Shown here piece after piece: positions 36,084-45,168 of a stretch of DNA of 64,000 nt. Location: positions 4,117,501 to 4,181,500 of the forward strand of contig NZ_CP133190.1 in NCBI RefSeq assembly GCF_030913705.1, given 5' to 3'. Source of the stretch: Anaerocolumna sp. MB42-C2 (GTDB lineage Bacteria > Bacillota > Clostridia > Lachnospirales > Lachnospiraceae). The notes under the pieces are model-generated. The model searched no databases, had not been told where the DNA came from, and was given only the letters and a program-made list of their open reading frames with translations. Positions within the stretch are counted from its first letter, which is position 1. The number at the start of each line of letters is the position of its first letter. The position numbers and the translations under genes are program-made.

Positions 36084-37004
36084 ATGAAAAGGAATTGGAC
36101 TTCAGCTGATATTCCCTCACAAAAAGGCCGCTCTGTTGTTATTACAGGCACCGGTGGAATCGGTTATGAAACTGCCCTGGAGATGACCCGCGTTGGAGCG
36201 GAAGTTATAATGGCTGGACGGAATAAGGATAAAGGGGAAGAAGCAATAAGAAAAATCAATAAAATAATTCCAGCCGGAACAATACGTTTTGAACAGCTCG
36301 ACCTGGCTGATTTAACATCTATAAAAGCGTTTGGCGAACGGTTAAGGGAACAAGATAAAAGTTTGGATATTCTTATAAATAATGCGGCAGTAATGAATCC
36401 ACCTCAGCGTTTGGTTACAAAAGATGGATTTGAACTGCAATTGGGCACAAATTATCTTGGACATTTTGCTTTAACTGCACAAATGCTGCCTCTTCTGCAG
36501 AAAGGAAATAAGCCGAGAGTGATCACTTTAAGCAGTATAGCGCATCTCTCCGGAGCTATTGATTTCAATAATCTTCAAGCTGAACACAACTATACACCAA
36601 TGGTAAGCTATTCCCAGTCAAAGCTTGCCTGCCTGATGTTTGCATTTGAACTGCAGAGGAGAAGCGATGCTGCGGGCTGGGGAATTACGAGCATGGCGGC
36701 ACATCCTGGTATTTCAAGAACGGATTTGATTCCGAACGGGGCCGGAAAGAATAGTGCAGCGGGAATCGCCCGTCGTTTCTTAGGACCGATTTTATTCCAG
36801 CCGGCATCCCATGGAGCTTGGCCATCTCTTTATGCGGCGACGGCGGAGGAGGTAACAGGCGGCACTTATTACGGTCCATCTATGATGAGAGAAACAAGAG
36901 GGTATCCCGGAATAGCAAAAATTGCACCTCAGGTAAAAGATACCAGGGTTGCTTCAAAACTATGGGAAGAATCTGAAAAACTGACAAAAGTGAAGTTTAT
37001 TTAA
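36084..37004 (+). CDS. Short-chain dehydrogenase/reductase
   Basis: The 306-residue Rossmann-fold oxidoreductase has GTGGIGYETA (NAD(P) site, TGxxxGxG), NNAAVM, catalytic Ser in TLSSIAHLSG and YSQSKLACLMF (Tyr-x-x-x-Lys). It resembles the retinol dehydrogenase/WWOX-like classical SDRs. The MerR-type promoter in front suggests induction by a reactive small molecule (inference). Confidence 0.92.
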   Translation: MKRNWTSADIPSQKGRSVVITGTGGIGYETALEMTRVGAEVIMAGRNKDKGEEAIRKINKIIPAGTIRFEQLDLADLTSIKAFGERLREQDKSLDILINNAAVMNPPQRLVTKDGFELQLGTNYLGHFALTAQMLPLLQKGNKPRVITLSSIAHLSGAIDFNNLQAEHNYTPMVSYSQSKLACLMFAFELQRRSDAAGWGITSMAAHPGISRTDLIPNGAGKNSAAGIARRFLGPILFQPASHGAWPSLYAATAEEVTGGTYYGPSMMRETRGYPGIAKIAPQVKDTRVASKLWEESEKLTKVKFI

Positions 37005-37018
37005 CCGCTTATAATCTA

Positions 37019-37071
37019 ATAAAACAGAACAAAGACCCAGATAACACGCCAGGTCTTTGTTCTGTTTTATT
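37019..37071. terminator. Long bidirectional terminator
   Basis: ATAAAACAGAACAAAGACC pairs perfectly with GGTCTTTGTTCTGTTTTAT around a 14-base loop, with A- and T-rich ends. It ends the SDR gene and also lies behind the minus-strand run starting with the MBL gene. Confidence 0.88.
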
Positions 37072-37123
37072 ATGAATATAAATAATCAAAACCATTTTAA
37101 TAATTAGATTTTCTCATCCTGCT

Positions 37124-37201
37124 TCATAAATAGTTTAGACAGAGCGGTACCATATGAGGTGAAACATTACAAATTTCTGCTACTTCATTTATTGTATACA
37201 T
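37124..37201 (-). pseudogene. N-terminal stump of a MerR-family regulator gene
   Basis: Behind AAGGAG (8 bp) an ATG opens 25 codons: MYTINEVAEICNVSPHMV, then LCLNYL and a stop. The first part is a typical MerR helix-turn-helix start. Everything after the first helix pair is missing. It may have been the regulator of the MerR-type promoter at 35859. Confidence 0.65.
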
Positions 37202-37233
37202 TGATTAAACTCCTTGATTGAGATTTCAGTATT

Positions 37234-37923
37234 TTACTCCAAAATTCCGCCATGATAGCAGATAATTTTATCTGCCGGGTGCGCCAATAATCGTTCCATG
37301 GAAGCTTTTGCTTTCTCCATATCCAAGGTAAACTGTGGATTTGCTATTACCGGAGTCCCATTTTCTAAAGCCATAGCATCTCCCGATAGAATCACATTAA
37401 ATTCCGAAAGATAAAGAGAAATGTGTCCCGGAGTATGGCCGGGGGTTGAAATCACCTGGCATCCTCCGCAAAAGGGCAGCAGCTCTTCGCCGCAAAGTAA
37501 CTGATCAACCGGAACTTGTTCCACTGAGCGCAGAAGCTTGCAGAAGGCTTTACCAAATTCCTGCATATTTTCCGGCAATACTTTCTTAAGCTCTTCGGCC
37601 TGATCAAGACGTAAGGATCTTCTGGCACCGGAGATATATGGTGCCTCTTCCTCAGAGGCCAGGATTTTAACATTAGGATATTTATTCTTATAAGCGGCAG
37701 CAGCGCCTACGTGATCGTGGTCCTGATGTGTAATAATAATGTGTGTCACTGTCTCCGGTAAGATTTGGTTATACAGGAGGGCTTCTTCGATTTTAGGAAG
37801 GGAACCGACATAACCGCAATCCACTAAAACACAATTTGTTTCATCCCATAAAACTACAGGGTAAATCTTATCAGATTTATCACCAAAAGACATATCGATT
37901 TCTAATATAATGTATTTATTCAT
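37234..37923 (-). CDS. MBL-fold metallo-hydrolase
   Basis: The 229-residue enzyme has the metallo-beta-lactamase fold. The metal motif reads THQDHDHVG (residues 65-73), with Asp at the third motif position as in YflN-like proteins, where the classical form is HxHxDH. Further ligands are in TPGHTPGHISLYL, SGDAM and YHGG. It is cytosolic and probably a small thioester or lactone hydrolase. A MerR stump follows after 32 bp. Confidence 0.9.
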   Translation of the reverse strand: MNKYIILEIDMSFGDKSDKIYPVVLWDETNCVLVDCGYVGSLPKIEEALLYNQILPETVTHIIITHQDHDHVGAAAAYKNKYPNVKILASEEEAPYISGARRSLRLDQAEELKKVLPENMQEFGKAFCKLLRSVEQVPVDQLLCGEELLPFCGGCQVISTPGHTPGHISLYLSEFNVILSGDAMALENGTPVIANPQFTLDMEKAKASMERLLAHPADKIICYHGGILE

Positions 37924-37987
37924 AGTTCACCTCTATGCACTGTTTGATAGCAGGAAGCCATAATAATTTCGCGAATACCAAATAAAA

Positions 37988-38890
37988 TTACTTGAAATTT
38001 TCATCAATATATTTAAGATAAGGTTTATGGTTCACTTCACCGCAATGATCAATATACCAAGAATAGGCTTCCACTAAACCTTCTTTCAAGGGTTTTGTTT
38101 CAGGCATCCATTTGTTCTGTTTTGTTACATCAAGTTTGTATTCATAATTATTGAAGCTGAAGTAATTACGTTGATCATGCTCGGCGGTCACATTCATTAA
38201 TTCTGCTTCTTTACCGGCTGCCTGGTAACACATGGTTACCCATTCCCTTACCGTTATGCCGGTTTCATTACCAAGATTAAAGATATGCTCTGAGGGGTGT
38301 TTTTCCAGCAGGATATCAATAAATCTGCATAAATCTTCAATATAAAAAAACTGTAACTGCATACTTCCGTCATTCGGCAGATAAAACGGTCTGTCTTGCC
38401 TGGCACAGTCAAAAACAAATGCTTCACGATAGATATTATTCATTGGTCCATAGATATAAGGAGGCCTTAGAATATATGCCTGAGGAACGCTCTCTAATAA
38501 GAACTGTTCTGCTTCATATTTATTTACTCCATAATCCCCCCAGTAGCGATTTCTTCCGACTTTCTGTTCTTCCGTAAAGGGCTGTCTTAGGGTCTCCGGA
38601 TAAACGGCACTTGAACTTAAAAAAACATAATCTTTTACATCTTTAACAGCATTTAAAAGGCATTTTACATCTTCTTTGGTATAAGCAGTGATATCCAAAA
38701 TAGCGTCAAATTGATAATTAACTAATTGATCACCAAGTTGTAACCGGTCGGCTTTTATTAAGGTCGTTCCTTTGGGTTGTGCATGAAAACCCCGGTTTAG
38801 CACTGAAACGTTATAACCTTTATTTACATAATATTCTGCAATATAACGACTAACAAATACGGTTCCGCCGGTTATCAATATATTTTTCAT
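37988..38890 (-). CDS. NAD-dependent epimerase/dehydratase family protein
   Basis: The extended SDR has an N-terminal Rossmann motif ILITGGTVFVSRYIAE (Gly-Gly-Thr but a changed third Gly) and the catalytic Tyr-Lys in YGVNKYEAEQ. PPYIYGP and NLGNETGITVREW are typical of sugar-nucleotide or mRNA-binding-like epimerases. The start ATG 38890 follows AAAGGTG; the longer frame (21 extra residues) lacks a site. Substrate unknown. Confidence 0.88.
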   Translation of the reverse strand: MKNILITGGTVFVSRYIAEYYVNKGYNVSVLNRGFHAQPKGTTLIKADRLQLGDQLVNYQFDAILDITAYTKEDVKCLLNAVKDVKDYVFLSSSAVYPETLRQPFTEEQKVGRNRYWGDYGVNKYEAEQFLLESVPQAYILRPPYIYGPMNNIYREAFVFDCARQDRPFYLPNDGSMQLQFFYIEDLCRFIDILLEKHPSEHIFNLGNETGITVREWVTMCYQAAGKEAELMNVTAEHDQRNYFSFNNYEYKLDVTKQNKWMPETKPLKEGLVEAYSWYIDHCGEVNHKPYLKYIDENFK

Positions 38891-39016
38891 ATGTGTCACC
38901 TTTCTCAGTTTATAGTTGGTAATACGTTCTGAACAATTCGAATGCTTAATCACATACCGGGATCTTCACTGGGGAATATAAGCGGAAGAGTACAACAGCC
39001 GTAATTATATAGTTAC

Positions 39017-39244
39017 TCAATCTACGATAAATAGCTTAGCACCTTTTTCAGTGTGTGTACGATGAGGATTGATATCTTCGGCAACCTGATCTGCTATATA
39101 TCCAGGTGAATATTCAACAAGACGAACCCTTATATTTCCCAATTCAAAGGTACGCCAGTAGGCCTCTCCGGTTATGCCCGGATGTATGGTCGGTTTCACT
39201 GTATTCCAATCAACTGTGCTGAAAGGGACATCTTTAATCTTCAT
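39017..39244 (-). pseudogene. Cupin-type protein with an internal deletion
   Basis: The 75-residue frame starts behind AGGAG. The beginning (DVPFSTVDWNTVKPTIHPG, then RVRLVEYSPGYIAD) and the end (PHRTHTEKGAKLFIVD) match the two ends of small DHCW-type cupins. About 30-35 residues of the barrel centre (the HW...GELELEDG part) are absent, joined in frame as YIADQVAEDINPHR. It probably cannot form a cupin and is an in-frame deletion remnant. Confidence 0.7.
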
Positions 39245-39328
39245 TTGATTTTCTCCTGCGCCTCTAATAGATAGATTAAGGTCTTGCAAAACTATATAGT
39301 TTATTAATATATAATGACGTATTAAGGA

Positions 39329-40108
39329 TTAAATTGGTTTAAATCTTTTTCTTATCTGATGTTCGTCATCAAGTACAGCTTCTCTGGCCGGTAACCCTGT
39401 AATGGCCACTAATTCATTTTGCGCTCCTATTACTCTTTCTAACCATATTTTTTTATACGGATCAAAGTCCCGGCAGTCTTTTGGTATAGAAATCGGTTTT
39501 CCAAATACGAGACGGTTCCAGGCCCCCTCCACGGCCTGTTCTATAAAAGCCGGTAAAACGGGAATACCAAGTAACTTGGCTAACCAGAAAGCTCCACGCT
39601 CAATATCCTCTATACGATCTTTGTTTATGTCATAAATAGTTCCCTGAGGGAATATTAAAAAATGTTTTGATTTATCACTCTCCGTAAACCACTTTTCAGC
39701 CGTTTTAATTGCTGCGAAAGACCCACCGGTGCTTTTGCGGTCCACTGCAAAAACTTTCTCAAACTCTAATATGGGCTTTAATTCTTTTGGTATGGAAACA
39801 CCATTAAAGCAATCTTCTTTCGCGAAAACAAACAGCTCGGGATAAGTATCTTTGTTTGGATGCATAATCTCATAATAATAACTCATTATGAGAGGAGCAT
39901 CAGAATCAGTTAAATGATTCGTTGCAATAATATAAGAAGCAGCAGTAAAATCCTCCGGTACATGATATGCTTGAAAATTATAGGCTTTTAAAAGCATTTT
40001 TTTTGCTTCAATAATTCTGTTTCTTAATTTATCCGGATCACCCGCAATACTTATTAATTCTTTTATTCCATCCTCATTAAATAATGAACTGGCATTAAAC
40101 AAATGCAT
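39329..40108 (-). CDS. PlsC-type 1-acyl-glycerol-3-phosphate acyltransferase-like protein
   Basis: The 259-residue protein has the acyltransferase blocks ATNHLTDSDAPL (His-x4-Asp), LIFPQGTIYD (FPEGT variant, Gln for Glu) and LGIPVLPAFI. There is no clear membrane anchor. It is longer in the middle than housekeeping PlsC and may act on another acceptor. AGGAG lies 7 bp before the ATG. Confidence 0.85.
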   Translation of the reverse strand: MHLFNASSLFNEDGIKELISIAGDPDKLRNRIIEAKKMLLKAYNFQAYHVPEDFTAASYIIATNHLTDSDAPLIMSYYYEIMHPNKDTYPELFVFAKEDCFNGVSIPKELKPILEFEKVFAVDRKSTGGSFAAIKTAEKWFTESDKSKHFLIFPQGTIYDINKDRIEDIERGAFWLAKLLGIPVLPAFIEQAVEGAWNRLVFGKPISIPKDCRDFDPYKKIWLERVIGAQNELVAITGLPAREAVLDDEHQIRKRFKPI

Positions 40109-40283
40109 AATATTACTCCTGGTTAATTTAATTTAAATTTATTTGAATTAATTTTAACATAAATATATCGGTAATACCAATGGATTCATAAGTTTTTTCT
40201 TGAGGGTGATCAAACTTATTGAGACCAATTTTCTGGAACTGAACCAGGTTAATAAGAAATCAACTATTGAAAAATGCCTGCCT

Positions 40284-40619
40284 CTATTTAGTTTTATATT
40301 TTTCAAATGCTTTTACCGTATCCATGTGAACATCATTAAAAAAAATAATTAACCAAATAATAAATGCAATGATAGCAATGTACTGTGAAAGAATAAAAGA
40401 AAATAAGGCTCCCATCAACATAATAATTGTCCAGATTAACATAGAATTTCTTTGGTCGCTGCTTAGTCTTCTAATATCATATTGTTTCCTTTGTTCCTGT
40501 GTAAGTAAGTTAAATCCGCTAATCAAAACGGCCGCTTTGTCACCCAGTAAGGTAAATAAAATAGTTATAACGGCAAAGATTAGACCTAAAATAAGGCAAG
40601 CATAAAAACCGATATTCAT
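40284..40619 (-). CDS. DUF3784-domain membrane protein
   Basis: The 111-residue protein has three membrane helices (about 5-25, 62-80, 84-100). Between the first two is the DUF3784-type segment LISGFNLLTQEQRKQYDIRR. AAAGGAAG precedes the start. Function unknown. A similar protein is encoded at 52969-53292. Confidence 0.82.
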   Translation of the reverse strand: MNIGFYACLILGLIFAVITILFTLLGDKAAVLISGFNLLTQEQRKQYDIRRLSSDQRNSMLIWTIIMLMGALFSFILSQYIAIIAFIIWLIIFFNDVHMDTVKAFEKYKTK

Positions 40620-40705
40620 ATCACATACTTCCTTTCTAATTATTTATTCTTACAGCCCTCACTGTATTTATGGCAACCACGCCAGGGATTCCACATAGCC
40701 ATAAG

Positions 40706-41173
40706 CTAAAACCTTGACTTCTCATAGTTGTATGGAATGCTGGTTCCAACAACCACATCTTCAATCTTATCAATAATCAGCCAGTCATCCATATTGCCTT
40801 GATGGTCAAAACTAAGGGGCGGGTCGATGGCTTTTATATCGTCAAACTCAACCAGACACAGACATTTTTTAAACCAACGTTCCTTTTGTTTCTCCGTTAA
40901 GTTGAGTTTGGATTGATTATCCACAAGAACATTTGTAATTTCAATATCAGTGAGTTTAACATAGTTTTGAACAGATTTTACTTTTGCATAAGCAGAAATT
41001 TTAGCAGTTCCCTTTTCCATAAAATACAGAGTTTCACTTTCAAATACTCGGCTGTGAGGAATTTTTCGTCCCGCAGCACCTCGTACAACCATCGTTTTTG
41101 TACCATTCATAATTTTATCCAACTCGCGTTCTCCGGTTTTTCCGGTGTTATCACAATAAACTAAATGTACCAT
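40706..41173 (-). CDS. PUA/ASCH-like hypothetical protein
   Basis: The 155-residue soluble protein reads ERELDKIMNGTKTMVVRGAAGRK, split: KIMNGTKTM and VRGAAGRKIP, then GTAKISAYAKVKSV. This is the pattern of PUA-like/ASCH folds that bind RNA or modified nucleotides (LIxGxKTxxxR, then Kxxxxxx). Assignment to that fold is inference. GGAGG precedes the ATG. Confidence 0.7.
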   Translation of the reverse strand: MVHLVYCDNTGKTGERELDKIMNGTKTMVVRGAAGRKIPHSRVFESETLYFMEKGTAKISAYAKVKSVQNYVKLTDIEITNVLVDNQSKLNLTEKQKERWFKKCLCLVEFDDIKAIDPPLSFDHQGNMDDWLIIDKIEDVVVGTSIPYNYEKSRF

Positions 41174-41252
41174 ATAATCTCCTCCTAAACAGGTAAATCT
41201 AACGCCAAGCTTTACCTCTAATTTGTAAGGGCGGATTTACGCTCAGTTTCAA

Positions 41253-41654
41253 TTAGTTAAAACGACTATCTGTCCACCAATTCGGACATAAATCACCAAG
41301 TTTTACTGTTTCTAATGTATCATAATCCATTAACACATCAATGTCCTTGCTGTCTTTATTCAGTTGCATCATAAATTCTCTGCAAGCTCCACAAGGTGGG
41401 CCCACTTTTCCGTCAGGCATAATTGCAAGAACTTTTGTTATCTTACTTTCTCCATTGGTTATCATATTTGCAATAGCGTTTCTCTCAGCGCACATTCCAA
41501 GTGAAGAACTCGTATCAATGCAGACACCGACATAAATATTATTACTAGCAGTTAATATAGCTGCAGCAACTCCGCCTGCATCAATAAACGGTGAAATGGT
41601 TCTTGCATTTTGCACCTGTTTCGCCTTGTTAAACATCTCATTCCATAGGTTCAT
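41253..41654 (-). CDS. cdd: Cytidine deaminase
   Basis: The 133-residue zinc enzyme has CAE (Cys55, Glu57) in GMCAERNAIANM and PPCGACREFM (Cys88, Cys91), giving all zinc ligands and the proton-shuttle Glu. It converts (deoxy)cytidine to (deoxy)uridine in salvage. The N-terminus is of the short tetrameric type. GAGGAA precedes the ATG. It may also belong to blasticidin-S-deaminase-like members, as the early part varies. Confidence 0.9.
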   Translation of the reverse strand: MNLWNEMFNKAKQVQNARTISPFIDAGGVAAAILTASNNIYVGVCIDTSSSLGMCAERNAIANMITNGESKITKVLAIMPDGKVGPPCGACREFMMQLNKDSKDIDVLMDYDTLETVKLGDLCPNWWTDSRFN

Positions 41655-41703
41655 CCTTTTTCCTCCTCAAAAATAATATTAGCAGATAGTTACCCGAGTG
41701 GTA

Positions 41704-42543
41704 TCAGATTTTTCGTTCCATACAGATTGAATCCGGCATATTAGCATACTGTCCATAATTTGGTATCATTTTATAGCCTGCTTTTTGATACATACGATGG
41801 GCGGCCTCTAATGGCTTCCCGGTTTCTAAAATGCACCATCTATACCCTTTGATTTTGGCCTTTGCCTCTAATCGCCGAACCAATTCTGCTCCCAGGCCCA
41901 CTTTTCGTATGGAGGCTTCAACATAGATACGTTTTAATTCCGCATGATCTTCATCATACATTTTAAAAGAACCGCATGCAATAGGCTCACCATTCCGATA
42001 GACCACAATCACATCATGGATACTGTCTCTCTTATTATATTGCTCATACTGACTTCTCTGAAACCTGCCTCCAACGAGTTCATCAAGGGTTTGATCCAGT
42101 CTGCCGCAAAGCATTGCAAAATCCGGATCGTTCCCATCTGTGTCTTTAAACTCCAGTTCCGATAGATTAAGTAACTGACTTTTGGCTTTTTTGCTGAATT
42201 TATGAATAACGGCATCGTATGCTTCATCAATCATTTGGTATAACATGTCCATATCGAAGAAAACATCCAGATTAATAGTATTCCAATAGGGCTGCTGAAC
42301 CGGTGGACAATGATAACCGCGTACGATAATATTCGGATAAAGCTGACGGTACAGATTAGCCTTCTCCGGTTCGCATTTTAATGTTAACTTATAAAATTTT
42401 TCTTCTGCATTGAATTGTGCAAATATTTTGCCCATGACCTTATAACAGATCGGATATTCTCCAAACGGTCTTGCTTCATAGGCGCCTGGATGGTTCAAGC
42501 AGTATTCTTTTATGGCTGAAATTACTTTAGGATTATTCTCCAT
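41704..42543 (-). CDS. MmcQ/YjbR-like domain fused to GNAT acetyltransferase
   Basis: The 279-residue protein has two parts. Residues about 1-115 are an MmcQ/YjbR (double-wing) domain: HPGAYEARPFGEYPICYKVMG, split as EARPFGEYP and YKVMGKIFAQ, then KCEPEKANLYRQ. Residues about 150-279 are a GNAT domain (IACGSFKMYDEDHAELKRIY, then VGLGAELVRRLEAKA, QKAGYK). Both parts occur singly in other genomes, and the fusion suggests related substrates. Confidence 0.88.
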   Translation of the reverse strand: MENNPKVISAIKEYCLNHPGAYEARPFGEYPICYKVMGKIFAQFNAEEKFYKLTLKCEPEKANLYRQLYPNIIVRGYHCPPVQQPYWNTINLDVFFDMDMLYQMIDEAYDAVIHKFSKKAKSQLLNLSELEFKDTDGNDPDFAMLCGRLDQTLDELVGGRFQRSQYEQYNKRDSIHDVIVVYRNGEPIACGSFKMYDEDHAELKRIYVEASIRKVGLGAELVRRLEAKAKIKGYRWCILETGKPLEAAHRMYQKAGYKMIPNYGQYANMPDSICMERKI

Positions 42544-42687
42544 GGTTTTTTCTCCTATGAAAAGTGATATTCGTTATAATGAATGCTTTCATTATGGAAG
42601 AGTTAAGCACAAAAGGAGCTATTTAATGTTACATTAAAGCATAATAGAAAGTCGGTTAAAAATGCAGTATCGCAAAGGACATTATAC

Positions 42688-43686
42688 TTATACTGCGAAG
42701 ATCCATTTATTAAAATCAAGATTCAAAAGTGATTGTATCCGGTCTCGAGCACCGAGGTCTATCTCTGTGAGCCTCTTTGGTTGGTTATCTACAAGCACCA
42801 ATGGATCGATATACCGTTTTTTAGCGGAGATATTAACACTATATTGGTTATCCGGTTTTTCCGCCGAAACTGCAACGGCGGTGAGTTCCGTATAGTTTTT
42901 CCATAGTTTAGACAGTTTTTCATCCCTATTTAGTTTCTTAATAACTTCACTTTCCGTTTGATATAAATCGTCTTCTGCCAGGATGCCATTTGTTATGGCC
43001 AGGCGTATGAGATCCGCTAAATACTGCATTGAAAAGCGGTCTTGGTCCGACACGAAAAAGTGAGAGTTCCGTAAGGATATCTCCGTAAACTTTTTAGCGG
43101 CATCCAGGGAGTGGAAGCAGAGTTCATCCGTCCCATATTCATTGGTTGTAATGGTCAAATCCTTATAGAGACTGCTCAGAGTTACAAGATCTATATTATA
43201 TAAGCAGTAGCCGTTGCCAAAGGTATATTCCAGTCGGTCAGCCGAAAGCATGGGAGTATCATTATCGGCAATTGGATATTGGTGATAGTCACTAATGTCT
43301 TCAAGCTTTATATGGTGCTTTTTCAAAAGATCGGTGATTTCTCTTGAACTTTTAATAAATAAAAGGGTTTTATCTTCTGTTGATTCTTGGGTTAAATGAT
43401 CACCATGCAGAAAATCAATAGTATGTGCAAAGGCTGGTGTTGCTATATCGTGAAATAATCCTGCGATAGCCTGCCGAATGTCGTGAGTGAAATTCCAAAC
43501 GATTTTTGAAACGCCTACACTGTGTATATATCTGGTGTAGGGAGTTATCTCCATCTGGTAAAATGGAAATTTTGTGTATTCACAACCGCAATGCATGCCG
43601 ATATCAGATAATCTCTGCATTTTGGAGGTATTTGCCAGTTGTTTTAATAAAACAGGAATTTCTTCCGTATAGATTGAAGTATACAA
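42688..43686 (-). CDS. HD-domain phosphohydrolase
   Basis: The 332-residue protein has the HD pattern: His55 in RYIHSVGVS, His79-Asp80 in LFHDIATPAFAHTID and a later Asp in SADRLEYTF. It resembles dGTPase/HDIG-type deoxynucleotide phosphohydrolases without being a clear member. It is cytosolic. The substrate may be a nucleotide. No ATG alternative was needed. Confidence 0.87.
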   Translation of the reverse strand: MYTSIYTEEIPVLLKQLANTSKMQRLSDIGMHCGCEYTKFPFYQMEITPYTRYIHSVGVSKIVWNFTHDIRQAIAGLFHDIATPAFAHTIDFLHGDHLTQESTEDKTLLFIKSSREITDLLKKHHIKLEDISDYHQYPIADNDTPMLSADRLEYTFGNGYCLYNIDLVTLSSLYKDLTITTNEYGTDELCFHSLDAAKKFTEISLRNSHFFVSDQDRFSMQYLADLIRLAITNGILAEDDLYQTESEVIKKLNRDEKLSKLWKNYTELTAVAVSAEKPDNQYSVNISAKKRYIDPLVLVDNQPKRLTEIDLGARDRIQSLLNLDFNKWIFAV

Positions 43687-43761
43687 GATTTAAGTCGCTC
43701 CTTCTTAATAGTGTTAAAATAACGGAAATACGTATTTATCTCTATTCGCCATCGTAATAAT

Positions 43762-43989
43762 CTACGTTTTCACTTGTTTATAAAGCTTGTTAATATTCAA
43801 ACCCCATACACCTATCTTCCCGGAATCAGGATAAAAAGCGACGTCAACTAAGTTACAGGTGTCAAAGTCCAAATATACCAGTGTCTCATTCGATGAGCTG
43901 TTTGTCAGTTTATGTTCGCCTTTTTCCTCTGCCGGAAAGTATAACAAATCTCCAGCGGATACAATTCTTTCGTCATTTGGTGTCTTCAA
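43762..43989 (-). pseudogene. C-terminal half of a cupin-domain protein
   Basis: The 75-residue frame starts TTG 7 bp behind AGGAG and reads VSAGDLLYFPAEEKGEHKLT, then NETLVYLDFDTCNLVDVAFYPDSGK, split. This is the second half of a small cupin (PGD...P...H plus the YPDSGK tail). The first barrel half is missing. It may still be translated but is unlikely to fold as a cupin. The 51-residue membrane protein gene lies 20 bp upstream. Confidence 0.65.
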
Positions 43990-44008
43990 TAGTCCACTCC
44001 TGTTAATG

Positions 44009-44164
44009 TTATTTTCTATTATCTGAGAAATCTAAATATAATTTTATAAGTAAAAGAACATTAGTTGAAACCAGAAGAAACCAATTATTTTTCCAGAGTG
44101 CAAAATAAGTAATAACCAAAATACACCATATTGATAGAAAAATAAAGGAAGAATATTTTTTCAA
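44009..44164 (-). CDS. Small two-helix membrane protein (51 residues)
   Basis: A TTG start with GAGGTGA about 7 bp upstream opens 51 codons: MKKYSSFIFLSIWCILVITY, a first helix, then WKNNWFLLVS and a second helix ending LYLDFSDNRK. Positive residues at the N-terminus and between helices fit an inserted membrane protein. It is too short to be listed by common length cut-offs. Family and function unknown. Confidence 0.55.
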   Translation of the reverse strand: MKKYSSFIFLSIWCILVITYFALWKNNWFLLVSTNVLLLIKLYLDFSDNRK

Positions 44165-44241
44165 AACAATCACCTCATATAGTTTTTCGGAAGTTTTCTA
44201 ATTAGCGTTGCTTTACCGATTATACATTTCATAAATGAATC

Positions 44242-44994
44242 TTATAATTTAATTGCTTTGATAACAAACGTTGTATTGATTAATTTAGCCTTGTGCTTTG
44301 AATAGTATTTTAGCGTAAAATCTTGTTCCTTGGCAAGAATATCCTGATCGGTTTCTTCAATCAACTTATCAATTTTAAATCCAGCAGATGCCAGTTCATT
44401 GATATAGGAGGATAATTTCCAGTTTTTTATTTTCATTGCCTGATTGCCTTTTGATAAATCAATCGTTGCTTCCTCCAGATACGACCTGAATATTGTATAT
44501 TTATTGTCCTTAGCTTCGATACACTGCATCAAGGGGTTATCCCAAGAAAATATAAAAACACCGGATTTTTTCAAGTATTTATGAACCAAAGCTATGGATT
44601 GCTTTAAATCGGTAGTCCACCCGAATGCGTAGATCGAATAAACAAAATCAAAGTAATTTTCCGGTATGCCTGGATTATCTTCCATAGGTGATACAAATAG
44701 ATTTGCTTTTATATTATTTTCTGACAGGAGTTTTTTTGCATTTTCTATCTGTTTTGAGGATAAATCCAAACCCCATAACTCATTCACACCTTGTTTAGAG
44801 GTGTATAACAAAGAATGACCGCTGCCGCAGCCAATATCTAAAACTTTTTTGTTCTCTAATAAATCAAATAATTTCAAAGTATCTTCTTTTGGTAAAGTTG
44901 GGCCATAGGTAGGTAGGGAAGTAGAACCAAACCATTCATCTGCTATAAAATCCCAACTCTTTTTATTTTGAACTAATATTTTATTATCTTTCAT
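44242..44994 (-). CDS. SAM-dependent methyltransferase (class I)
   Basis: The 250-residue protein has the SAM site VLDIGCGSGHSLLYTSK, then LWGLDLSSKQIENAKK, MEDNPGIPENYFDFVYSIYAFGW, split, and a C-terminal substrate region. It belongs to the UbiE/Methyltransf_11 group; the methyl acceptor cannot be predicted. The structured leader shared with the genes at 14923 and 36084 lies directly in front. Confidence 0.9.
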   Translation of the reverse strand: MKDNKILVQNKKSWDFIADEWFGSTSLPTYGPTLPKEDTLKLFDLLENKKVLDIGCGSGHSLLYTSKQGVNELWGLDLSSKQIENAKKLLSENNIKANLFVSPMEDNPGIPENYFDFVYSIYAFGWTTDLKQSIALVHKYLKKSGVFIFSWDNPLMQCIEAKDNKYTIFRSYLEEATIDLSKGNQAMKIKNWKLSSYINELASAGFKIDKLIEETDQDILAKEQDFTLKYYSKHKAKLINTTFVIKAIKL

Positions 44995-45092
44995 ATTTCA
45001 CACCTATTGCATATCGCAGGCAGGCCTGCGATACTGCCACAGAATAAAATGCGAAACAAAAGTTTCGCAGAGTGAAAGAATCATACAGTGGC
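44995..45092 (-). promoter_or_regulatory. Conserved structured leader, copy 3
   Basis: Read on the minus strand: GCCAC (45092-45088), TGATTCTTTCAC, a TGCGAAAC/GTTTCGCA hairpin (45069-45050), and closing GTGGC (45040-45036). AG links to the second stem TATCGCAGG/CCTGCGATA (45033-45012). TGCAATAGGTG then precedes the ATG at 44994 at the same spacing as in the other copies. The extra inner hairpin is unique to this copy. Confidence 0.7.
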
Positions 45093-45168
45093 AACCTTTC
45101 CTTTTCAAAATTTTCTGTCACTCCTTCTCCCCGGTATATATTTTTGTAAATGTTAACAATGAAATAAT

